A stretch of 58,506 bases of DNA, from contig JACIYJ010000012.1 in assembly GCA_014360015.1 (NCBI GenBank), forward strand, positions 1 to 58,506. Reading direction: 5' to 3'. The position numbers were made by a program, and so were the translations under genes. Below are positions 8,793-18,214 of the stretch, one piece after another (position 1 is the first letter of the stretch; the number at the start of each line of letters is the position of its first letter). The notes beneath the pieces were generated by a model that was given only the letters and a program-made list of their open reading frames with translations, was not told where the DNA came from and did not search any database. The stretch is from Candidatus Aminicenantota bacterium. GTDB lineage: Bacteria > Acidobacteriota > Aminicenantia > Aminicenantales > Saccharicenantaceae.

Positions 8793-11600
8793 GTGAAGAA
8801 AAATAAGCTACTTTTTAGTCAAACCTGTCTTATTCTGTCTCTGATAGTTTTTCTTTGCGGACAATTACTGACTCAGCCCTATCGCCCTTCCGAACCTCAG
8901 ACCGGAAGGAGAATCAAACTCCTTCCTGAAACCACTCTGAACCTGACCGACTGGTTTATCCAATCTTCAGCCAAACTTCAGGTGGGTGGCGAGGTGCTGT
9001 CAAAACCCGGAGTGATGATGGATCGCTGGTACCCGGCCCAGGTTCCTTCAACTGTCCTGGGAACTCTCGTGGAAAACAACGTTTATGAAGATGTCTTTTT
9101 TGGTAAAAACCTGGACAACATCAAGGCCGACGACTTCAAGGTCTCCTGGTGGTACCGGACAGAATTCTTGCTGACCGCTTTTCCTGGAAGAACCACAACC
9201 CGACTGGAGCTGGATGGGGTTAATTATCGAGCCAACATCTGGTTAAATGGCCAGAAAATTGCTGACTCTTCTGAAATATATGGCGCCTTTCGCCGCTTTG
9301 ACCTGGACATCACCCGATTCGTCAAACCCGGTGAAAAGAATGTCCTGGCCATCGAAGTCATTCCGCCAGCTAAGGGTGAACCGACAATCGGTTTCGTGGA
9401 CTGGAATCCGGCGCCGGCTGATAATAGTATGGGGCTCTGGCGCCCGGTGAGAATCAGGCTGACTGGTGATGTCAGTATAAAAAATCCTTTTGTTCAGACC
9501 AAGCTTGATACAGCCACACTCAAAGAAGCCCGACTGACTATTTCGGCTGAACTCCAGAACAATTCCACCAAACCAGTGATTGGAACCTTAGAAGCAGAGC
9601 TGGAAAACATCAAAGTGTCTCAGGAAGTTAAACTCGACCCCGGAGAAGTCAAAAAAGTTGTTTTTACTCCAGATAAATTTCAAGATCTTGTCCTGAAAAA
9701 TCCGCGGATCTGGTGGACCCATGACTTAGGAAAACCTGAGCTTTACCTGCTCCTTCTTTCTTTCAAGACCAAACCTGCGACCCAGTTATCTTCTGAAAAG
9801 ACAAAAGAAAAACCGCCCGTACTGGAAAAATCAAAGGAAGAAAAAACCAGGGATAAAGAGAAAGAGAAGATGAGAATTCCACCTCAGTTCAAAGCACTGG
9901 AATCGATTTCAGACTGGCGGGTGGTCAGGTTTGGTATCAGAGAAATCAGGGATTATCTCAACGAGGAAGGTCATCGAGGTTATCTGCTTAATGGCAGGAA
10001 AATCCTTATCCGCGGTGGTGGCTGGACCGACGACCTTTTTCTCAATAACAAATCTAAGAAGCTCCGGGCGGAAATCCTCTATGCCAAACATATGAATCTA
10101 AACGCTTTGCGTCTGGAAGGTTTCTGGGGCACAAGCGAGGAGCTTTACGATTTCTGTGACGAACAGGGAATCCTGCTGATGGTTGGTTGGAGCTGTCACT
10201 GGGAATGGGAAAATTATCTTGGTAAACCAACTGATCCCGTTTTCGGAGGAATTCTCACTCCAGAAGATATGGCGCTTATCACCCAATCATTCCGAGACCA
10301 GGTCAGATGGTTGCGCAATCATCCGAGCATTTACGTCTGGGCTTTAGCCAGTGATTTAGTGCCCAAACCAGAACTGGAAAAGGAATACCATAAAATTCTC
10401 CAGGAAGACGACCCAACTAGACCATTTCTCAACTCAACCGGAACTAAGACCAGTCCGGTCAGCGGAAAGTCGGGTGTCAAGATGAATGGACCTTATGATT
10501 GGGTCCCGCCCAATTACTGGTATGAAGACAGAAAAAACGGCGGTGCCTTTGGCTTCAACACCGAGAGTGGGCCAGGACCACAGGTACCAGTTCTGGAAAC
10601 CTTGAAAAAAATGATCCCGGAAGAAGCCCTCTGGCCGCCGAATGACTACTGGAACTATCATTGCTCAAGGGGAAAATTCAACAATCTGGAGCGTTACAAC
10701 CAGGCAATGAAAGAACGCTTAGGCTGGCCGGCAAATGTGGTCGAATACTGCCAGAAAGCCCAATATCTTAATTATGAAGGGATGAGAGCCATGTTTGAGG
10801 CTTTTGTGGCCAGAAGGTATTTGTCTACTGGAATCATTCAGTGGATGTACAACGCAGCCTGGCCCAAACTCTGGTGGCAGCTTTATGACTATTACCTGAT
10901 GCCCACTGGTGCTTTATATGGTGCCAGAAAGGCCTGTCAGCCCGTCCATTTAATCTATGATTATGAAACGAAAGAAATAATCGCCTCCAACCTGTCTTCA
11001 GTTAAAACCGAAAAACTCAAAGCTAAAGTCCGGGTGTTTGATTTTGACCTTAAAGAAAAATACCGGAATGAATTTCATTTTGAGCTTGAACCGGACAGCA
11101 AAATTATCCTGACCAGACTGCCAGAGATAGCTGACCTCTCTCCAGTCTATTTTCTGGACCTCAGAATTCTGGGAGCTAAGGGAGAGCTTAAAGACCAGAA
11201 TTTTTACTGTCTGTCCAGAACTCCGGATATTCTTGATTTTGAAAACACGACCTGGTTTGTGACACCAGTCAAACAATACGCTGACTTGACCCGGCTGAAT
11301 TTCCTGCCTGAAGCCCAGATTAAATACCGGTGGAAAGTTGAAGGTAAAAGCACCACTAAGAATCTGACCATAGAGCTCGATAATCCGTCGCCTAATCTGG
11401 CCTTTAATTTGGAAATTCAGGTGCTGAAAAAGTTAAGACAAAAATCCTTAGTCCCGATCTTCCTTGAAGACAATTATTTCTCGCTTCTTCCCGGAGAAAA
11501 AAGAATCATCAAGGGCTATTTCTTTACCGACGACTTAGAAGGCGATGAAGCGGAAATCAGAGTCAAAGGCTGGAATGTTCAGGCCATAGAGCAAAAATAA
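8793..11600 (+). CDS. Secreted GH2 enzyme, exo-beta-glucosaminidase/endo-mannosidase subfamily
   Basis: I set the start at the GTG at 8793, since GAGGAGG at 8781-8787 sits 5 bases before it and the product then begins VKKNKLLFSQ with a signal-peptide-like hydrophobic run. A longer frame starts inside the end of the GH38 gene (8745). The N-terminal sugar-binding domain contains WYPAQVPSTVLGTLVENNVY, typical of CsxA/EBM-type GH2 enzymes. The usual GH2 acid/base motif 'NE' is replaced by SD (residue 521 from this start, in WALASDLVP), as in exo-beta-D-glucosaminidases. The nucleophile candidate is the Glu in FNTESGPG (residue 591). A charged Lys/Glu-rich linker lies at about 335-370. Substrate could be chitosan-like oligosaccharides or the beta-mannose core of N-glycans. 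Confidence 0.85.
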   Translation: MKKNKLLFSQTCLILSLIVFLCGQLLTQPYRPSEPQTGRRIKLLPETTLNLTDWFIQSSAKLQVGGEVLSKPGVMMDRWYPAQVPSTVLGTLVENNVYEDVFFGKNLDNIKADDFKVSWWYRTEFLLTAFPGRTTTRLELDGVNYRANIWLNGQKIADSSEIYGAFRRFDLDITRFVKPGEKNVLAIEVIPPAKGEPTIGFVDWNPAPADNSMGLWRPVRIRLTGDVSIKNPFVQTKLDTATLKEARLTISAELQNNSTKPVIGTLEAELENIKVSQEVKLDPGEVKKVVFTPDKFQDLVLKNPRIWWTHDLGKPELYLLLLSFKTKPATQLSSEKTKEKPPVLEKSKEEKTRDKEKEKMRIPPQFKALESISDWRVVRFGIREIRDYLNEEGHRGYLLNGRKILIRGGGWTDDLFLNNKSKKLRAEILYAKHMNLNALRLEGFWGTSEELYDFCDEQGILLMVGWSCHWEWENYLGKPTDPVFGGILTPEDMALITQSFRDQVRWLRNHPSIYVWALASDLVPKPELEKEYHKILQEDDPTRPFLNSTGTKTSPVSGKSGVKMNGPYDWVPPNYWYEDRKNGGAFGFNTESGPGPQVPVLETLKKMIPEEALWPPNDYWNYHCSRGKFNNLERYNQAMKERLGWPANVVEYCQKAQYLNYEGMRAMFEAFVARRYLSTGIIQWMYNAAWPKLWWQLYDYYLMPTGALYGARKACQPVHLIYDYETKEIIASNLSSVKTEKLKAKVRVFDFDLKEKYRNEFHFELEPDSKIILTRLPEIADLSPVYFLDLRILGAKGELKDQNFYCLSRTPDILDFENTTWFVTPVKQYADLTRLNFLPEAQIKYRWKVEGKSTTKNLTIELDNPSPNLAFNLEIQVLKKLRQKSLVPIFLEDNYFSLLPGEKRIIKGYFFTDDLEGDEAEIRVKGWNVQAIEQK

Positions 11601-11704
11601 ATTCTCAGGAAAGAACAACGGGTGATAAGCTTTTTTATTAGAATTAGAAATCGAACAGAAAAAGAAGAACTGTGAACTGGCTGTAATTTAATTTATTCAA
11701 AAAC

Positions 11705-13780
11705 TCAGGAGCTTTTTCCAGGTCCCTGATTTTTTTTAATGGAGTTGACCAGCTCTCTCAATTTATCCTGATTGGGGTTCAGGCTCAGGGATTTTTCCCA
11801 GGCCGCCAGAGCCTTATCTTTATTCCCCAGCTGGTAATAGCAGGTCCCAAGATAATTCAGAATTTCAAAGTTAGTTCCGAAACGCTCAAGATACTGTTCA
11901 TAATAAACCGAAGCCTGGGCAAACTGATTGAGCGAATGATGGCAACGACCAAGAAGAGAGACAAGTTCGGCTGGAGGTTCTTCCCGGTTATAGGGTCTCA
12001 GTAGGTCGATTACCTGTTGGTACTCCCCTGTCCGGAAAAGCGCCTCGCCATAAGCTAAAGCCTGTTTCAAGCCGGGGTTCAGAGAAAAAGCCAAGGCCAG
12101 TCTTTGGACTGCTTCCAAATCATTACCCGAATTGAATAACTGAAGTCCGGTGATAAACATCTCCTCATCCGGAGTTAAATTTGCTCGGGAGACTACGATC
12201 GGCCTGGGAATGGCTGGCAGGGCTGAAATCTCCAGCTCCAGCCGCCTGGCATTTTTGATCTGACCATCGATCATCAGGTCGACAGTCAGTGTATAATATC
12301 CAGGTATAAAAGATGAAAGCGGAATCTTTTCTACCACTAAGGAGTCCGCAGTCAGGCTGTCCAGTTTTCTTTCCTGGCTTAAAACCGGCTGATTTTCTCG
12401 AAACAAGGCAAATTTCAAGCTGGCTCTTTTCTTCAATTCTTCATCAAGTCCCCGAAGCTGCAGACAAGCCACCAACGAGTCAGATGAACTGAATGATTTT
12501 CGGGATTGGGTCAGAATCTGTCTTGTCCCGATTTTGAACGGAAACACAACCTGCGGTTCTTTCACTTCCTGCAGGTCATAAGCCAGTAGAACCTGGCTAA
12601 TTTCAGGAGACTCAGTTCGAGCTATCAGGTGAATCTTTTGGGAGAAGCTGGAAAATTCCTTAGACAGTGGATTTTTTACCAGTAGGTCAAAGGTATAGGT
12701 TCCGGGAATCAGGGGAAAAACATCTTGAAAGCAAACAGCTCTTTTGCCGATTTCTTCCAGCTGGTCGCGGTTTAAAACAAGAGGCAGACTTTTTTCGAAT
12801 TGATAAATCGTTCTTCCCTGTTCATCTGAAACCCGACCGTTCAGGTCAAACCGGACTAAATACCCCTGGCTGTCCTCTTCCACTGAAATTTTGGCTGGTT
12901 CAATTGAATAATGCACTAAATAATTGCCATGCTCGTTCTGGACCGTCCAGATTTCATAATCCGCCCTGATGTAATTGGTGCTGTATTCCACTTCTATTAG
13001 ATCTTTGTACTTAAACCAGGCTTCAGCATAAGCATCTTCCACCTGCTTCTGGGGCAGAGAAAGAATGGTGGCCAGGAGTTTGTTGGAAGCCAGGTTGATG
13101 ACTCCAGGCTCCATTCTTTCATTGGGAATCAGGCTCAAAGACTGTTCAGCCAGGTTGGGCGAAAGCTGATACAGTCTCTGATAGGAATCACGGGTGTCTC
13201 TGGCATTGTACATATAATCAGCCACTAAGGCCTGAGGACCATGGTCTGATGGCGAGTAAAGGATGTATTCACCAGTTCCTTCTTTCTTGAAGAAGATTAC
13301 GTTAAAAGCTGTGGGTAAGCCATACTTTGGGTCACCATAATAGAACCAGACCTGGGTCGGATAAACTCCCATGATGTTTTCGTACTTTTCGATGTTGTTT
13401 GGCGGACCAAGGATGATATAAATTCTGCCCTGATCGGTTTTCCAGCCAGGCTTACCTGTGCCTCGACCGAGGAACTGATTAGCGTAATTCAGGCGGCGGT
13501 AATGTTCTTCTTTAAACTCATTCTGTGGTGTGCCGGGAGTCGGATCGCGTTGTTTCCAGAAGGCTTCGATGAAGATATCGCGTTCGCGGTCAGTCTTGAG
13601 CTTAAGAAAGACTTCCCTTTCTTTCGGGGTGATGATATAAACAACCTCTTCTTCCAGCCATTTCCTGTATTTTTCTGGAAGGTCTGAAGCCAGCAAAGAT
13701 AGAGTGAGGACTAAGATTTCAAAAAAAGAGAAAAGTCCCTGAAAAAATAATTTTCTAAGGATAAGTCTTTTTCCTTTCAT
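11705..13780 (-). CDS. GWxTD domain protein with C-terminal TPR repeats
   Basis: 691 residues from the ATG at 13780. The first about 30 residues (KGKRLILRKLFFQGLF, then a hydrophobic run ending LLAS) look like a signal peptide. The GWxTD domain follows at about 35-180, with GKPGWKTDQGRIYIILGPP. The middle part is beta-rich without a recognised domain, and the last about 130 residues are TPRs (ALAYGEALFRTGEYQQVIDLL; LNYLGTCYYQLGNKDKALAAWEKSL). I prefer ATG 13780 to the upstream GTG 13804 because a promoter lies exactly where it would start a leaderless message at 13780. The gene follows a terminator, so it is a separate unit from the TonB receptor. Function unknown; probably a periplasmic scaffold. 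Confidence 0.82.
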   Translation of the reverse strand: MKGKRLILRKLFFQGLFSFFEILVLTLSLLASDLPEKYRKWLEEEVVYIITPKEREVFLKLKTDRERDIFIEAFWKQRDPTPGTPQNEFKEEHYRRLNYANQFLGRGTGKPGWKTDQGRIYIILGPPNNIEKYENIMGVYPTQVWFYYGDPKYGLPTAFNVIFFKKEGTGEYILYSPSDHGPQALVADYMYNARDTRDSYQRLYQLSPNLAEQSLSLIPNERMEPGVINLASNKLLATILSLPQKQVEDAYAEAWFKYKDLIEVEYSTNYIRADYEIWTVQNEHGNYLVHYSIEPAKISVEEDSQGYLVRFDLNGRVSDEQGRTIYQFEKSLPLVLNRDQLEEIGKRAVCFQDVFPLIPGTYTFDLLVKNPLSKEFSSFSQKIHLIARTESPEISQVLLAYDLQEVKEPQVVFPFKIGTRQILTQSRKSFSSSDSLVACLQLRGLDEELKKRASLKFALFRENQPVLSQERKLDSLTADSLVVEKIPLSSFIPGYYTLTVDLMIDGQIKNARRLELEISALPAIPRPIVVSRANLTPDEEMFITGLQLFNSGNDLEAVQRLALAFSLNPGLKQALAYGEALFRTGEYQQVIDLLRPYNREEPPAELVSLLGRCHHSLNQFAQASVYYEQYLERFGTNFEILNYLGTCYYQLGNKDKALAAWEKSLSLNPNQDKLRELVNSIKKNQGPGKSS

Positions 13781-13786
13781 ACAAAG

Positions 13787-13815
13787 ATTATAACTTTTGT
13801 CCACTTTCCCTTCAA
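13787..13815 (-). promoter_or_regulatory. Candidate promoter giving a leaderless GWxTD-TPR mRNA
   Basis: On the minus strand TTGAAG (13815-13810) is followed after 17 bases by a perfect TATAAT (13792-13787). Six bases further on is the A of the ATG at 13780, the usual distance for a transcription start, so the message would begin at the start codon. No Shine-Dalgarno sequence is present before that ATG, which agrees. Confidence 0.55.
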
Positions 13816-13824
13816 AAAATAAAA

Positions 13825-13855
13825 AAGGGCGTTCGGGAAAAACCCGAACGCCCTT
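13825..13855 (-). terminator. Intrinsic terminator after the TonB receptor gene
   Basis: A perfect 13-bp stem (AAGGGCGTTCGGG at 13825-13837 with its complement at 13843-13855) surrounds a 5-base loop. On the minus strand it is followed by two T-runs separated by an A. It lies 19 bases after the receptor stop codon and before the next promoter, separating the two transcription units. Confidence 0.92.
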
Positions 13856-13873
13856 GGGAATTAGTCTTGAAGC

Positions 13874-14578
13874 TTAGAATTCGTAGCTAAAGCTCAATCT
13901 AATCTTCCTGGAAGGATAGGTGATTCCGGAAACGCGGCCAATTTGAGGCTCATGGGCACCACCATAACCAGCATTGGTCACCGCATGCTCGTTGAAAAGG
14001 TTGAGAATATCAACAGCCAGCCTGATGTATCCTGCACCTTTCAAACTAAAGGCTTTATCCAGCCTCAGGTCAACCACTTTCTCATGCGGCAGGTACCAGG
14101 GCTTGGTCGGATCGATAGAAACAATGTAGTTGTCTCCAGTGTTAACCACCACTCCGTTTGGATAACCCCACTGGGTGATGACCGGAATTGTTTCCAGCGG
14201 CCAGAGTGGACGGCCAGAATTGTACCTGAACCTCAAGCCAAGGTCTACTTCAACCTTAGGAATTCGGTAGGATCCGGACAGTTTAAACTCAAACTTCTGG
14301 GTATGGGGCAGTGGACCTTTCATATTGTTAATGGTCTGGTTCAGACCGGCCAGGAAGGTAGTATCCATGACCATCGGACCTTCGAAGTTGAAGTCCTGAC
14401 GAACCGGCCTCATGGCAAAACCATCTGACCAGGAGAACAGAGCTGAAGCCAGCATCTGCCACCTGTTGGAGTATCGTTTGTTAGCCATAAACTGCAAACC
14501 TTGGTAGAGACGGCGGGGTTTGATCCCATCAATCGTTGGCATGTTCTGGACCATAAATCCAGATGAGAACCAATCCAA
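13874..14578 (-). CDS. TonB-dependent receptor, C-terminal part (after frameshift)
   Basis: This frame carries the last about 230 residues of the beta-barrel of the receptor encoded at 14410-17022. It contains typical barrel strands (KFELKLSGSYRIPKVEVDLG) and ends RKIRLSFSYEF, with the terminal Phe needed for BAM-mediated outer-membrane insertion. It has no ribosome site or signal peptide of its own, and the nominal TTG start at 14578 is only where the frame overlaps. It is displaced by -1 from the upstream part; one extra base near 14575 would join the two into a single receptor. It is therefore either the broken half of a real frameshifted gene or the product of a one-base sequence error. 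Confidence 0.8.
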   Translation of the reverse strand: MDWFSSGFMVQNMPTIDGIKPRRLYQGLQFMANKRYSNRWQMLASALFSWSDGFAMRPVRQDFNFEGPMVMDTTFLAGLNQTINNMKGPLPHTQKFEFKLSGSYRIPKVEVDLGLRFRYNSGRPLWPLETIPVITQWGYPNGVVVNTGDNYIVSIDPTKPWYLPHEKVVDLRLDKAFSLKGAGYIRLAVDILNLFNEHAVTNAGYGGAHEPQIGRVSGITYPSRKIRLSFSYEF

Positions 14579-17022
14579 CCTACATCGGCTCCGTTAATCA
14601 CACCATCACCGTTATAGTCCTTCATAACTATACTGTAAAGATTTACTGTCTCGCCATATTGAGTTGTGTATTCCACCCGTTCATATTCGAAAGGTTCCTG
14701 AGTAACTTCGTTCAGCGGCCAGTTAACAAAGATGTTTCCGGTTCTCTTCCAGATGTAGGTGGCACTCAATGACAGATCTTTGATTATCTCGCGCTCTAAG
14801 TTGATGGTAATTTGGTCTGTGTACTGGTCCTTAGTCCCTTCCTTGACCTTTAACATCCAGGAATAATCTGAGGTTTGATATTCATCCCACCAATCTGGAC
14901 GGTCGCCAGGAGATAAATAGGTATCACCATAAAGATAACGGGCAGCATTGGTAACTTCGTCTGGATCAACATAGTTATTTCCATTCAGATCAACCAATTC
15001 AAAAGGAATCCGATAGAAAATGTAATGAATGTTAGCTTGAGGCATGTCAGGTCCGAATCTTCTCAGGTATTCAACACTGAGGGGAAGATAATACCGACCG
15101 TAACTTACTCTGAAAATGGTTTTCATATCGCCGGTCAGAGCATAGGTTAAACCAATACGGGGTGAAAACAGCTTGAAGTCAAAGATGTTCCCCGTGCCTT
15201 GCCTTTCTCTGATAACCGGCGGGGGTGAATTGATCTCTTCCGGAGTGGAAGCGTATTCATAGATTTTGCCCTTGCCGTATTTAGTGGTCATCCGGTCAAA
15301 ACGAAGCCCGAGGTTTACAGTCAACCTTTTGGTGGGCGTCCACTGGTCATCAAAGAATACGCCCATCTGGTCAGCAGTCCTAACGGTCAGGAAAGGATTC
15401 AACCAGGTCTGACGATTATAGAAAACCAGTCCATCCACTCCGTACCAATCTCTCAGATAATTGATGTTCTGAGTCCAAGGAGCCGGATAAGCAAAGTTAG
15501 CATAATTATGAAAGTAACCTCCCATCCAGTTACCCCGGCCCAGAGTGTACTGAATACCGAATTTAATGTCGTGCTCCCCTAAAAAGTTTTCCGCATAATA
15601 AGAGACATCTGCCTGAACGGTATTTCGGCTCGATTTTTGGGCTTCCACATAAGGAAAGGCACCGTTTACTCCATAGACGTTCCACTTCCACCAATTTATA
15701 TAGCCAGGATGATCAGGAGCATCGGCTGGGATAAACGGCTTATCATCTCTCCAGAATCCTAAATACTTCAGGGTAAAAACAGTCTTACCTGTAGCCATCC
15801 ACTGCCACTGGGCGGAAATGCTGTGAGTTTCACTGTTCTGGCCATAAGTCATAGTCTCATCCCAGTGTGGATTCCAGGTCCAGCCGTCGCCCTTGTTCCT
15901 CTCATAATGGTAGGCAATCCAGGCTCGGTGATTGGTCCAGGGCTCCGTGGTTATTTTGATATCGCCAAATCTACCCCAGTATCTGTTAGGAACCGGCCAG
16001 AAGGGAGTTTTAGATTCACTCCTTATGTAGTCCACACCGCCATAGAACCAGACCTTATCCTTCTTGATCGGTCCGCCCATGGTGAAGTTAAATTCATATT
16101 CTTTTGTGTTCTTGTTTAGAATATCATCGCCCGGACCGATGAATAACCTATCTCCGTACGGGCCAAGAGGCCCCATATCAACCGCTTCTCCGGGATTGGC
16201 TGGCTTTGGCTGGTTGTCAGCAATCCACTTTTTCGGAGCACCATAGACAGAAAAATTCCCGTGGAAATTGTTGCTCCCGGATTTGGTCAGAACATCAATG
16301 GCCACACCGGAATAGCTGCCATATTCAGCTTTAGAACCAAGGGCAATAACCCTGACTTCTTCCACAGCGTTATAGTTGACATTGACCAGAGAACCATAAG
16401 CAGCCGACCTGGGGTTGGTGGTGTTAACCCCGTTGATTAAAAAGACATTTTCATTGGAAGCACCGCCATAAGCGTTGGGACTTGGCAGCCAGCTTCCATC
16501 CTTTCCCTGAGCCACCATTCCTGGTGTGGTTAAGGCCAGATCATAAAAAGCATCACGGCTGGTAGGTAATTTTGAAAGCAATTCACTCTGGATATTGGTA
16601 GCCACCGTGGAAGTTTTGGCATCAACAACCGGGCCGGTAGCCGTGACCGTTACCGTTTCTTCCAATTTCCCCATTTCCATTTTCACATCAACCACCATGG
16701 ATGACCCAGCAGTAATCGTTATGTTTTCCTGTCTGACCGTTTTAAAGCCAGGAAGGGAAGCAGTCAGGGCATATTTGCCGGGCGGCAAATTCATAAAGAC
16801 ATAGGAACCTCGGGCTGAGGTCTGGGTAGCTCTCTTCCCGCCCATCAAAGCCGGACTGGTAATTTCTACAGTTACCCCGGGAAGAGGAGCGCCTTCTTCA
16901 TCGACTACTGTTCCGGTGAGTTTTCCGTATTCTATGGTCTGAGCCATAACTACTGGCGCCAGGAAAAAGAAAATAAGGCTCAGTTGGAAAAGTCTTTTCC
17001 ACCAAAAACTTTTCTTATTCAT
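14410..17022 (-). CDS. TonB-dependent receptor (SusC-like), N-terminal part, frameshifted at its end
   Basis: An outer-membrane receptor for energy-dependent import of a ligand, here probably an oligosaccharide. Order: signal peptide (to about residue 28, ending VVMAQ), carboxypeptidase regulatory-like domain (GKLTGTVVDEEGAPLPGVTV, about 33-115), plug domain (about 120-240) and the beta-barrel. The ribosome site GGAGGG lies just before the ATG. Two Asp-rich EF-hand-like loops, DLNGNNYVDPDEV and DYNGDGVINGADV, sit in the barrel and may bind calcium. After GADVGW the frame goes wrong: the last about 55 residues have no barrel character, while the true continuation runs in the -1 frame (13874-14578). 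No SusD partner is encoded nearby. It follows the sulfatase-fold and TPR genes on the same strand. Confidence 0.88.
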   Translation of the reverse strand: MNKKSFWWKRLFQLSLIFFFLAPVVMAQTIEYGKLTGTVVDEEGAPLPGVTVEITSPALMGGKRATQTSARGSYVFMNLPPGKYALTASLPGFKTVRQENITITAGSSMVVDVKMEMGKLEETVTVTATGPVVDAKTSTVATNIQSELLSKLPTSRDAFYDLALTTPGMVAQGKDGSWLPSPNAYGGASNENVFLINGVNTTNPRSAAYGSLVNVNYNAVEEVRVIALGSKAEYGSYSGVAIDVLTKSGSNNFHGNFSVYGAPKKWIADNQPKPANPGEAVDMGPLGPYGDRLFIGPGDDILNKNTKEYEFNFTMGGPIKKDKVWFYGGVDYIRSESKTPFWPVPNRYWGRFGDIKITTEPWTNHRAWIAYHYERNKGDGWTWNPHWDETMTYGQNSETHSISAQWQWMATGKTVFTLKYLGFWRDDKPFIPADAPDHPGYINWWKWNVYGVNGAFPYVEAQKSSRNTVQADVSYYAENFLGEHDIKFGIQYTLGRGNWMGGYFHNYANFAYPAPWTQNINYLRDWYGVDGLVFYNRQTWLNPFLTVRTADQMGVFFDDQWTPTKRLTVNLGLRFDRMTTKYGKGKIYEYASTPEEINSPPPVIRERQGTGNIFDFKLFSPRIGLTYALTGDMKTIFRVSYGRYYLPLSVEYLRRFGPDMPQANIHYIFYRIPFELVDLNGNNYVDPDEVTNAARYLYGDTYLSPGDRPDWWDEYQTSDYSWMLKVKEGTKDQYTDQITINLEREIIKDLSLSATYIWKRTGNIFVNWPLNEVTQEPFEYERVEYTTQYGETVNLYSIVMKDYNGDGVINGADVGWIGSHLDLWSRTCQRLMGSNPAVSTKVCSLWLTNDTPTGGRCWLQLCSPGQMVLP

Positions 17023-17236
17023 TTTACCCTCCTTTTTTCCATAACCTCTTCTTCCCCCTGAAGAAAGCAGGTAAGAAGACCCCCTAAGAGAGTTTTGATC
17101 TCGAAATTATCCGCAATCTCACCTTCCTTCTTTAGAAACTCTCACTACTATTTAGCTACCAGAAATTTTTTCTGTCAAGTAATTTTTTTCAAGAAAACAG
17201 CCTCGATTTCTCCAGCTCACCACAAGTCCTTTACTG

Positions 17237-18214
17237 CTATTTCTTTATTTGCTCTTTCAGGGTGCTGATGAACTTATTCAAGAACTTTATTTTCTCTTCA
17301 TCCTTCGCATAACCACGAGCTTTTTCTAAATACTCCACGGCCTTAAGCAGATCTCCTTTATTTATATAACACCTGGCAATCATTTCCAGGGTATCAACAT
17401 CCTCGGCTTTAGCCGCTAAGGCTTTTTCAAAATAACTCAAAGCCTCATCCACCCTACTCATTTCAAAAAGAATAAGTCCCAGGTTATAAAGGTTGGCTGA
17501 GTTGGTGGGGTCAAGTTCCGCTGATTTTTTATAATACTCAATGGCTTTATCCATATCTTTCAAATTTTGATAGCAGTAACCAAGTTGCTGGTAAGCTGGA
17601 GCAAATTGAGGAACAAGTTCGATCACCTTCCTCAACTCAACCACTGCCTCTTCATAACGATGAAGTCGGCCTAAGGTAAAGCCCAGTAAATAGCGGACAT
17701 TGGAATCATCTGGATATTTTTTAGCCAGATCCTGAAGAAGGTTCAAAGCCTCTTCCAGATTATTCTGTTTGATCAGGTCCATAGCCCTGGTTACAGCTTG
17801 CTGGGCTTCTTTAGCCTGAGCGGCTACTCTGAGCATTTCTTCTGAGGCTAAAATTATGGTCTCCATCTCCACCTTCTGCATTCTTTCCTGGGGCGTAGAA
17901 AAATCCCATTCAAAAGTCCTGGTTTCATAGCCATCTTTTTTGACCGTCACCTTATAACGCCCATGTGGTAAGCCGGAAAGAACATACCTGCCGTTCTTGT
18001 CGGTTTTGACCCGATAATTTCTGCTGGTATTTACATCCTGAAGGATTATTTCCACCGAAGCAATCGGTTGTTTATTGGTATCGACCACCACCCCAAATAA
18101 ATGATATTCCCGATACTGACTGCAAAGCGGGCCAACAGCCAGCAGAACCAAAAATCCGGACAGCCATAATCTTAAAATCCAGTTGCCGCTTGACTTTTTT
18201 CCTTTTTCTTTCAT
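17237..18214 (-). CDS. Exported CarboxypepD_reg-like and TPR protein
   Basis: 325 residues with an N-terminal signal/anchor (WILRLWLSGFLVLLAVGPL). A carboxypeptidase regulatory-like beta-sandwich follows (LFGVVVDTNKQPIASVEIIL ... GRYVLSGLPHGRYKVTVKKDGYETR, about 38-105). About five TPR units occupy residues 150-320 (for example APAYQQLGYCYQNLKDMDKA). It is probably periplasmic and serves as a protein-interaction scaffold; no catalytic residues are seen. Its ATG overlaps the stop codon of the upstream sulfatase-fold gene by 4 bases (18211-18214), indicating translational coupling. A gap of about 215 bases without a gene separates it from the TonB receptor downstream. Confidence 0.8.
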   Translation of the reverse strand: MKEKGKKSSGNWILRLWLSGFLVLLAVGPLCSQYREYHLFGVVVDTNKQPIASVEIILQDVNTSRNYRVKTDKNGRYVLSGLPHGRYKVTVKKDGYETRTFEWDFSTPQERMQKVEMETIILASEEMLRVAAQAKEAQQAVTRAMDLIKQNNLEEALNLLQDLAKKYPDDSNVRYLLGFTLGRLHRYEEAVVELRKVIELVPQFAPAYQQLGYCYQNLKDMDKAIEYYKKSAELDPTNSANLYNLGLILFEMSRVDEALSYFEKALAAKAEDVDTLEMIARCYINKGDLLKAVEYLEKARGYAKDEEKIKFLNKFISTLKEQIKK

